A DNA stretch of 64,000 nt from Miscanthus floridulus (Eukaryota; Streptophyta; Magnoliopsida; Poales; Poaceae): NCBI RefSeq assembly GCF_019320115.1, contig NC_089591.1:59323702-59387701 (forward strand), written 5' to 3'. A program made the position numbers and the translations under genes. Positions within the stretch are counted from its first letter, which is position 1. Each line of letters opens with the position of its first letter. Shown here piece by piece: positions 55,691-64,000 of this stretch. The notes under the pieces were generated by a model. The model did not search any database, was not told the DNA's origin, and was given only the letters and a program-made list of their open reading frames with translations.

Positions 55691-56565
55691 ATTACCGTAG
55701 TCATTATGATTTGATTCTATCTAGTCGTAGGTTGAAGATTAGATTAATCTGTGACTTGACTGATCACTAGCAGGACATATATATATAGTAAGCATGGGTG
55801 TCAGTTTGTGCACATCATCAATTAACATGAAGTTGCTACTGCACCAAGATAGGACATGGTGTTCCACCAAAGTTCTATAGCATCTCTAGTAGCTGTCACA
55901 GAGAAGCCTCTTTGGAACCCAAGCTCAAAACATAAGAGTATGAAAAACATAGAATTAGAGTTGTATAGAACTTACGATCCTATAGGAATTCAAGATATAG
56001 AAATATAAAAGTTTTATTGTGGCCTTTGGATACAACATATGAAAAAATGCACGAATTTAAAGAGAGATAGACATATAGGAAAGTTTTTTTATGAGATCCA
56101 ACCTCATGCTAGTTTTTCACTAAAATTCCTATGGTTTCATACATCCTATCACAATCTAAAAGAGTTTTGTAAGGTTTAATCCTTTGTTCCAAAAAAGACA
56201 TATATGAAAATTTTCTGTAGGATTACAATCCTCCAAAATTTGTATGCTTTTTTGTGCTAAGGTGATATTTGGATGCCCATAGGATATGGGATAGGGATAT
56301 AGAGATGGATAGGATGAGATGGTTTAGACAAACAGTTACTCAGATTTCATCCTTTACTTATGTTTTTGCTAGGATCTATTCATATCCATGGTCTAAAATT
56401 TTATGTTAACGGTCATGAGGTTGTTTGACCATGGGCTAAAGTTTAGATCTAATTCAATAAAAAGAATTATGTGGCCCTAGGTTTCTCTTCAGCACATGTA
56501 CTCTATGTCTGTCAACCTTGAGTAGCCAACTGTCATCGCCCTCGTCGAGCAAAAGCTATCGAGTG
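55691..56565. other. AT-rich DNA, no gene seen
   Basis: The first 170 bp may continue the interrupted copia LTR at 45645; it contains an (AT)n patch (55776). The rest is AT-rich without recognisable features. Confidence 0.35.
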
Positions 56566-56588
56566 ACGAGATCCTAACATACAAGTAT

Positions 56589-56960
56589 GTTAAGCCTCGG
56601 GTCATCGACTTCCCTGGTGTCTACCATGCCCTCCTCAGTCGATCATGCTTCGCCAAGTTCATACCCATCCCTAACTACACCTACCTCAAGCTCAAGATGC
56701 CCAGCCCAAAGGGGGTCATCACCGTCGAGGGTAGCTTTGAGCAAGCCTACTACTACGAGCAAGACTGTGTCGCCCAAGTGGCCGTGCTTGTTGCCCCCTG
56801 TGCTCCTGATGGCCCTGGCCATGACGTAGGAAGGGCGCTGGCAGAGGAAGCAAACAAGATGGTAGTGGTGCTTGACCTACCGAGCATCGGCAAGGGGTCA
56901 AGACCTCTGGCGGCAATGGTGGCTCGGTTGGCCCCTCCATCTAGGCACTCGACTCCCTAG
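56589..56960 (+). pseudogene. Ty3/gypsy pol fragment (protease-RT linker)
   Basis: One frame reads VIDFPGVYHALLSRSCFAKF and NYTYLKLKMPSPKGVITVEG then SFEQAYYYEQDCVAQ, which I recognise as the segment between protease and reverse transcriptase in grass Ty3 polyproteins. The left border is abrupt, and no RT motif follows; the frame stops at 56958-56960. Downstream to 57998 there is decayed Ty3-type DNA with phrases such as GGGCTCGGGGGCT but no domain. Confidence 0.7.
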
Positions 56961-57998
56961 AAGGGACTGACCCGATCGAGGTGAGTTCCAACCTTTCTCA
57001 TGAGGGAAGGCCATCGTTGAGCCATCCGCCTAGAAGTGATGCCTCCCAAGCCAAGGCCCACCTACTGACCTCCCTCGACAGCCTACCTCTCCAACAACAA
57101 AAACCAAGATAAGTCCTGACCCTCTTGCTTCGCTTACCTCTGTCTACTCTATTTGCTATCTTCCTACCCAAGCCATCTTAGTGATGGCTCGACCGTACTA
57201 GAGGATTGACTGAGCTAACCACTTGTTGACCTTTTTAGAAGGAGGACTGCTACAGAAGGCCACTAAGCAAGGCAAGGACATGCAGACAAAGAAGGAGCAG
57301 CAGGCGAGAGATCAACAAGGCGATAATGGAGTGACCCTGGCCATTGCATTACCAGCTATGTCCTCTTTTCCCTCGCTTGTGTCCATTCCATTTTCTTTGT
57401 AGATTTCTACCTATCTCCTGATCCTTCATCGGATCGTTCCACCCCACCGTATGTTGGTTTAGGGCATCGCTGAGGGTTCAAGGTTGCCCAAAGCAACTAA
57501 AAGTGTGAGGGATGTTCGAGAGGTGATCCCATGTAGCTACAACTAGGGCACCTAGAAGTGCCACGACCATTTTGATGAATGATGTCTGAGTACTAACTTA
57601 AGCCGCTTGTAGTGACCCAACGAGGGAGGCAGCGAGCCCCCGAGTACCGATAGACGGGCTCAAGAACTATATGAGTGGCTTGGTTGGGAAGTCGAGGATC
57701 TCCCCTCTATGGGATATGACTAGGGCATGGAACGAACATAAACCTAGGGTCCTCACAGACTTACCCGCTAGCAGTACGGGTACGATGATCTTAGCCAACG
57801 AGGCCATCGTTGTAACAGCCTAGCCCAACGAGGAATCAAGTCTCTAAGCATGACTAGAGAAGAAGGCCCCAAGCAGGGCACAACACTCTTGCTAGCAAAA
57901 GTTGTCCCCACCAAGGCGGGTTCGATCACCAGAAGAACGAATTTAGCCCTCCATCGCCATCACGCTAGGTGAGGCCACAAAGGGCTCGGGGGCTCCTA
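56961..57998 (+). other. Decayed Ty3 interior, no domain
   Basis: Fragmentary sequence between the pol piece and the LTR. Contains GAGCCCCCGAGTACC and AAAGGGCTCGGGGGCTC, the latter a plausible polypurine tract just before the LTR region. Confidence 0.4.
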
Positions 57999-59109
57999 AC
58001 GAGATCCTAACATACAAGTATGTTAATCCTCGGGTCCAATGGTTCCTGAACAAAGAAGACCCCCCCCCAACCGACCCCTTTAGGATTGCTCAGGGGCTAT
58101 GCCCATCGGGCACACTCATGCACACCCTCTAGCAAAGAGACCTAACCGAACCTAACTCGATGGCAACTTCCACCTAGGGCTTAGGGGCTTCCCCGAGCCT
58201 TGGGCTCCCAATCTACAGCATGACCCAGCCTGGTCCTTGGCTCCTACCCAGCTAACGATGCTAGCCAAGGCCCAAGCACAAGAAGACAAGCCCTAGGCTA
58301 CCGATGCCTAGGGGCTCCCTAGCGCCACTCCATAGGCGTGCCCCTGCCAACTACTCCTCTGACAGGGTCAGGTTTGGGGCATGACACAAGAAGACAAAGT
58401 TTCCCATGTCCTCTAGGGGCTCGGGGGCTTTTAGGCCCGCACATTCGCCCCTAGAGCCAACCTCCTTCGCCACCAAGAAGACTCAAGAAGGTCTCAACCG
58501 GGGAAGGTCGGTCTATGCCGACATCGCCTGACATGCAAAGTGTCAGAAAAGAGCAGTCAGATGACGCCTAGGCTTCTTTGGCTCCAAGACACCTCGATGG
58601 TCCATGGCGCACCGCTACAAGCCCCTCCTGGACTCCGATGCACATAGACCATAGACTAGAACCCTCAAACCACCTTATACCCGACCTATCTCATTATATA
58701 AGGGATAAGGTCGAACCTAGAGGGGGGAGGATCCCAATTCGATCACCAGACACTCCATTCCATTCCATCTGCCTCTGCTTTGCACTAAGAGCAAGGCAAC
58801 CTAGAGAGGAGCACCAAGAGCCCCTCCTCCACCGTATCCCACCGTCTTCTTCCTCTCCGACGAGGAGAAGACTCCACCGGTGGTGAGACAACATTAGGAT
58901 TAGCACCGAGCTAACCCCCCTACCAAACTCTCTTCCTTTACACTATGTTGTAACCCCCCTAGATTTTGGGTGCTCTTGAGTATAAGGATCATCAGGTGCT
59001 GGATGTAGGGACCGAATTGGCCCGAACCAGGATAAACCATTATGTCTTCTCTGCATGATTCTTGTGTTCTTGAGTCCACCCAAGCCACCGGAGACCCCGT
59101 ACTCCGACA
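57999..59109 (+). mobile_element. Probable 3' LTR of a plus-strand Ty3 remnant
   Basis: Right end CCCGTACTCCGACA is a typical Ty3 LTR end. TATATAAG at 58695-58702 and the GTTGTAACCCCCC...TTGGGTGCTCTTGAG stretch fit an LTR promoter and transcribed part. The left end is uncertain; I place it after the polypurine-like tract near 57990. Confidence 0.45.
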
Positions 59110-59127
59110 CTCTGTGTTTTCCTAAAT

Positions 59128-59300
59128 GTTAAACGGTAAACAGTCGGTCACCTACCGTTTAGCCATTATTTAGGCAAAACGTCCCATTAAACGGGCTAAA
59201 CGGCCAATTAAACGGGATAAACAGGTGATTAAACGGAAACGGTGGACCACCGTGTAGCATTTACATGGTGTTTAAATAGGTTAAACGACCATTTAGGTGA
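59128..59300. repeat. Cluster of TTAAACGG motifs
   Basis: About nine copies of (T)TAAACGG or CCGTTTA in both orientations in 170 bp, with CTACCGTTTAGCC and AAACGGTGGACCACCGT forming short inverted repeats. Looks like a transposon subterminal region; no terminus identified. Confidence 0.55.
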
Positions 59301-59916
59301 ACAGTGCTGACACTAACTCGAACAATGTGCTTGCCGTGGTTTTGACCCTACGACACTGAGCCTGTGTGCCGTCGCTATCGCCATCGAGACCCTCCCCCAG
59401 CAATCATTGAGTACCTAGCAACAACACAGTTGCTGCAAGAGTTATCCTATGCAATGCTGCCACTACCACTAGGCCGACATTATGCCTCCATAGCTCGGTC
59501 CTATGCTACCGCCATGGCTCCATGCATTGGGTACCGCCATAAGGTCATAGCCACCACTCCTTGGGCATGACAACTCCATGGGATGGGCGCAGTGACTCTA
59601 GAGAATGGGTGAAGTAACATGGGATGGGCAAGTGGCCATGTCACATGATGGGTGAGCGATAGCAATGGGAGTTTGGGTGTGCTGACATGGAGAAGAGTTG
59701 TGGGTGAATTCTTTGAGGGAGAAGAGCAGAGTTGTGAGTGCAAAATTATCTTTGGGTCAAGGATCCAAAACTTTATACCGTTTTAGCTCACTTTTTGTGA
59801 TTTAATGGTCTAATGTGCTTTTTAAGAGGTTAACTAAAGTTTAGACATAACTTTAGACCATCCATTTGGAGATTTTAATCTCAATTTTAGTAACTAAACT
59901 TTATATGAGTGGATCT
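59301..59916. other. Intergenic DNA, no gene seen
   Basis: A mixed-composition stretch with tandem-like GGGATGGGC/GATGGGTGA phrases (59580-59660) and an AT-rich end. No motifs. Confidence 0.35.
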
Positions 59917-61319
59917 TGTAAGGAAAATGGACCATTGGCCCATTTATTTTATATTTTGGTGTTTAATGACCAACAGAACCAAATTAGACTAATGAATTTG
60001 CAAGTGATTATTTTGTAGTTCAATAGGATGCAAGACGTGACTTAGACGAAGGTGACATGATGATTCGATGATCAACACCATAAGCAAGACCTTAGAAGCA
60101 CAAGAGAAGACCCAAGATATTAAGCAAAGTCCAAGCACAAAGATAGAAACCAAGCCAGACACAAGATCATGAAGAAACGAGCTCATAAAGGTGACCAAAC
60201 ACTAGACCGGATGCTGGACAACTCATAGAGGTGACCGGACGCTAGACCAGACACTGAGCAGCAAAGTGACCAGACCCTAGGTGCCAGAGTCTGATCAACA
60301 TTAGTAAGGTTCTAGAGAACTATTGTCATGACCGGACGCGTCTAGTCAGTACTAACCGGACACTGGTCAGAGTTTGGTTAGTAGCAGAAAAGCAGGATTT
60401 TGTCCCCAACGGCTACTTTCTCAGTGGGGCTTATAAATAGACCCCCCAACTAGCCATTTGAGGAGAGTGGAGCTGAGGAAACATACCAAAGGTGTTCATA
60501 CACCATTTGAGTGATCTCCACTTGCATAGTGCTTAGTGTTTCATTAGGTGATTAGCATAGGTGCTTTGCGAAGTGCTTAGGTTGATTAGACCACCGCTTA
60601 TGCGATTGCTCTAAGTTTAGGCCTAGTGTTTAGTGATGTTTGCATACCTCTTACCACTCTGAGCTTGTGAGCACCATTGTTGTACATCAGAGGGGCTTGT
60701 AGTCTTGCAAGATCACACCAACCGAGTTTGTGGTGTGGCCGCCACCGTGTACTAGAGGGGACAAGGCCCACGGCATTTCGACCGAAAACTTGATAGTGAA
60801 GACAACGGGGAGCATCTGGGACAGGATTGCCAGAAGGCACGTCGGAGACCCACTTGCACGTGGGGAAGGCCCAAGGCTATCTATGGAGTTACCCTACTAG
60901 GAGTTTTGCCCTTACGAGGGATTCCTTGAGAGGGGATCTAATGAGGACTAGGGAAAAGCTTGTGCGCTTCTCGATACCTTGGTAAAAATACCAGAGTCAT
61001 CGATGGGAGTTTACATATCTTTATCTTGCTCTTTAGCTTCCGCATTTACATTGATTATATTACTCCTTTTGCGGTAGAGATAGCAACACACTAGCAAAAT
61101 CATAGTTGCACATTTAGATAGTTTATCTTTTGCATAGGTTTTGCTAGGGTTAGAAAAAGAGATCATAGTTCGGAGTTAGAAGATAATTAAGTTGCATAAT
61201 TTACCCCCCCCCCCCTCTTAGGCGTCACGGTCTCCCTTCAATTGGTATCAGAGCCAGTTGACTCAATTTAGACCTTTGGCATAATCACTGTTGAGCCGAC
61301 ACCATTTAGAGTGGTTGGG

Positions 61320-63444
61320 ATGGATACCTCTAGGCCTCCGCACTTTAACAGCACTAACTTCCCCTATTATAGAGCTAGAATGGCTTGCTACCTTGAGGCA
61401 GTTGACTTGGAAGTTTGAAGAGTCACTCGTGACGGGATGAAACCCATTAAGAATCCTAATAAACCCACGAAGAGTGATGAAAAAGAAATTCATTTCAATG
61501 CTAGAGCAAAAAATTGCTTGTTTGAATCTTTTAGCATGGATGTGTTTAACCAAGTGTTCACTTTAAATATGGCATATGAAATTTGGTTAAAACTTCAAGA
61601 GCTCCATGACGGCACAAGTAATGTCCGTGAGCAAAAACATTATCTAGCTAAACAAAATTATGATTTCTTTGAAATGAAAGATGATGAGCTTGTTCATGAT
61701 ATGTATTCTTATTTGAATCTAATTATCAATGAGCTCCATCCTCTCGAATTAACAAAGCTAGATGATGCGGACATCATGAGGAAGATCATCTCCATGCTAC
61801 CATAAAAGAAATATGCAAGCATCATCACCATCCTTCACAATATGGAGGACTTGAGCACCATGACCCTGGCCATAGGCAAGATAGTGGCATTTGAAATGTC
61901 ACACAAGATGGGTCAAGAAAAAGCCTCTTCATCAAGCAAAGGCAAAGCTCTTGCATGTGGCAAGAAAAAGAAGATGAAGGGCAAGCGAGTTGAGACAAGC
62001 TCAAGCTCAAGCTCCTCAAGTGAAGATAAAGAAGATGGGGATGATGATGATGATGAAGATTCAAGTGATGATCAATCTTCCTCCTCCACCTCCGACCTTG
62101 ATGAAGAATCAATCAAACTAACCAACAAGGTGGAGAAGATGATCCAAAAGCTCAATGTCAAGGGTGTACCCATCCAAATTCAAGATCTTATTTTCACTAA
62201 TCAAAGAAATGAGCAAAGAAAGAGAGGATGCTATGGATGCGGCGAGATATGGCACTTTGTGGAAGTTTATCCAAATAAGCCCACACCCAAGACAAAGAAG
62301 AAGGCATACAAGAAACAAGCCCTCACATCAATAAGGACATGGGATGATTCTTCAAGTGAAGAAGAAGACCATCACAAGAGGCGAGGGCGCAAGCACTCAT
62401 CATCAAGCTCTTCTCATGTGTGCCTTATGGCATGAGGTAACGAAAGCTCATCCTCTAGTGTGAGTGATAGTGATGATGAAATGCCTTCTTATGAAGAAAT
62501 TATGCAAGAAAATCTTAATTATGCTAAAGTTTGCACTAGTCAACAAAAGAAGCTCAGAAAAATAAAAGAAAAGCTAGATAGTTCACAAGAAGCATACAAA
62601 ACTTTATTTGAACAATATGAGAATTTTGCTAATTTTAATGTTCAACTATCTACTAAAATTGAGCAACTTAAGGCTAGTGCAACAACAAATGCATGCACAA
62701 TCAATGATGAGCAGCTTGTAAAGAAAAATAAAAAATTAAAAGAAAAATTAGCTAGCTCATAAGATACTTATAAAAGTTTGCTTGCTAAAATAGAAACCAT
62801 ATGCAAACATTGTGATGAGCTAACTAATAAAGTTGCTAATCTTGAAGTCGTTAGTACAACCCCCACTAAGGCATCTAAAAGGAAAAGTTCTAACATGTCT
62901 AAAAAGGATGCCTCTACTTCTTGTAATGATTTATGTTTAGACTCATCCTTGTGCAACCAAGTTTATGTTGCGAAAGTTATTGTAGATACATGCACACAAG
63001 AGGTTACAAAGGAGAATGAGCAACTCAAGCAAGAAATAGCTCGCCTCACCAAAGACTTGACTCAAGTGAAAGGCAAGGCAAAGCAAGCATAACTTCATCA
63101 AGATAACACCGTCAAGGGAGTAAAGAGGCTTGATGAAGGACAAATCGTGGTTTGCTACATGTGCCACAAAGAAGATCATAAGTCCTATGAGTGCAAGGTG
63201 AAAAATGGGGGAGGAGCAAACAAGAAAGAGAAAAAGCAAACAAGCAAGCTCTCCAACACCTACACCAACAAGGTGGACAAGAAGGCCTCCACACCTTATC
63301 TCTTGAAGAAGAAGAAAATGACAAGGTGGTGGCCATCAAGGTGACAAGCAAGCCAACAATAGGGTCAAACATTTTTGGGTGCCAAAGGAAATCATTTCCA
63401 ACATGAAGAGCACCAAGAAGGTTTAGATCCCAAAAGGAAAGTGA
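61320..63444 (+). pseudogene. Decayed Gag of the second gag-only copy
   Basis: Collinear with 47827-49962 from ATG 61320. One frame is kept for about 1.9 kb despite stops at 61416 (TGA), 61803 (TAA), 62433 (TGA), 62760 (TAA) and 63090 (TAA). Near 63320 a base is missing and the frame changes; after that TGG has become TAG (63424). Zinc knuckle 1 is damaged: CYGCGEIWHFVEVY has lost its last cysteine. Knuckle 2 reads CYMCHKEDHKSYEC, with its four ligands intact. Confidence 0.85.
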
Positions 63445-64000
63445 GAAGTCCAATGGACTTCGGGGAATTTGGAGACTTGGCAAAAGTATGGATGCATTTC
63501 ATGGGGTGTATCATGATGGACAAAATCATTGCCAAGTGGGTTAGTGAATACTATAGACTCAAATTCCCCTCCCCATGTTAGGTAATTAGATTCAATTTAC
63601 TTTAATTGGTATTAGATTTTAATTTTCCTACAATTAGAATCTTTTAGCATCTAGTTACTCTTCATGCCTAGGTTTGCATTTGCATTCTTATATATTTTGT
63701 CATGCATACACTAGGTATTTCATATGGTATGCTTGCTCAGTTTCATTCTTATTCCTTGGAGCAATCCTATATGGTTTAAAATTGTTTAGGAGCACGGCAC
63801 ATAGCTTGTCCTTCAATTATTCATCTAATATGTGCCAAAGTCCAAATTATAGATAATTTCTCCCAAATATCGCCTTCGAAAATGACTCTCACATTCATGT
63901 GATGTCATCTTTCAAGTGGTGTTTTTTATTCTAAAATTAATGTGCATATTTCCTACAAGTATTTCATACTTGTGTGCATAAATTTAGGGGGAGGTTACTC
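63445..64000 (+). other. Non-coding interior of the second gag-only copy
   Basis: Matches 49963-50520 of the sibling, including TTTAGGGGGAG near the window end. No pol sequence. Confidence 0.6.

Larger units (their letters stand above)
59917..64000 (+). mobile_element. Second copy of the gag-only copia family, truncated by the window
   Basis: LTR 59917-61240 (TGTAAGGAAAATGG to TCTCCCTTCA; 1,324 bp), primer site TGGTATCAGAGC at 61243-61254, decayed gag, then the same non-coding region as in 46319-52663 up to the window edge. Clearly older than its sibling. Whether it too lacks pol can only partly be judged: 556 bp after gag show none. Confidence 0.85.

Noticed and set aside
1..64000. tRNA, rRNA, microRNA or other structured RNA genes
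   Set aside because: No cloverleaf-type A/B boxes or rRNA sequence recognised by eye; the tRNA-like matches are retrotransposon primer-binding sites only.

Overview
The window looks like nuclear DNA from a grass, most likely an Andropogoneae species of the sugarcane/sorghum/maize type. The reasons are the dense nesting of LTR retrotransposons, grass-type Stowaway and Tourist MITEs, CACTA and hAT elements, and GC-rich single-exon plant genes for a mitochondrial-type ClpP and a PPR protein. The genus cannot be fixed from the sequence alone.

Layout. 1-3193: right end of a Ty3/gypsy element on the minus strand (gag, leader, primer site, LTR), inserted into 3194-8867, a minus-strand Ty1/copia element with a Sirevirus-like gag, protease, integrase and one 1.7 kb LTR. 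That copia element itself sits in a decayed CACTA transposase gene (8868-10685). 10855-14429: MITEs and an hAT element (12935-13657) with a perfect 8-bp target duplication. 14430-26682: one Tourist-type MITE split apart by about 11.6 kb of inserted DNA. The insert is a rearranged set of minus-strand, apparently non-autonomous Ty3-like copies with short LTRs, tandem repeats, a 425-bp inverted duplication and a separate 4.5 kb LTR-like insertion (16569-21047).

26700-28490 holds the only intact gene I can support, the single-exon mitochondrial-type ClpP protease subunit (27085-27864). 30260-36235 is a relative of the 4.5 kb unit, carrying a 2.47 kb solo copia LTR with a perfect CATGG target duplication. 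38524-40127 is a MEF21-like PPR gene with three lesions, followed directly by AFG1-type ATPase exon fragments (40136-40588) and a diverged tandem duplication that twice carries the 3' end and 3' flank of the ClpP gene (41135-41840, 42947-43480).

The right third is a deep nest. A decayed copia pol (44340-45704) is interrupted by a probable DNA element (45705-55690). That element contains a solo copia LTR (45870-54636), which contains a complete but gag-only copia element (46319-52663; two LTRs, AAGGT target duplication, tRNA-Met primer site, polypurine tract). A Ty3 pol/LTR remnant follows (56589-59109), then a second, more decayed copy of the gag-only family (59917-64000) that runs off the window.

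No tRNA, rRNA, CRISPR or operon-like arrangement was seen. The most informative observations are the gag-only retrotransposon family, the shared design of motif arrays just upstream of the LTR TATA boxes, the inverted chimeric duplication at 21954-25868, and the AFG1/ClpP fragment duplication.
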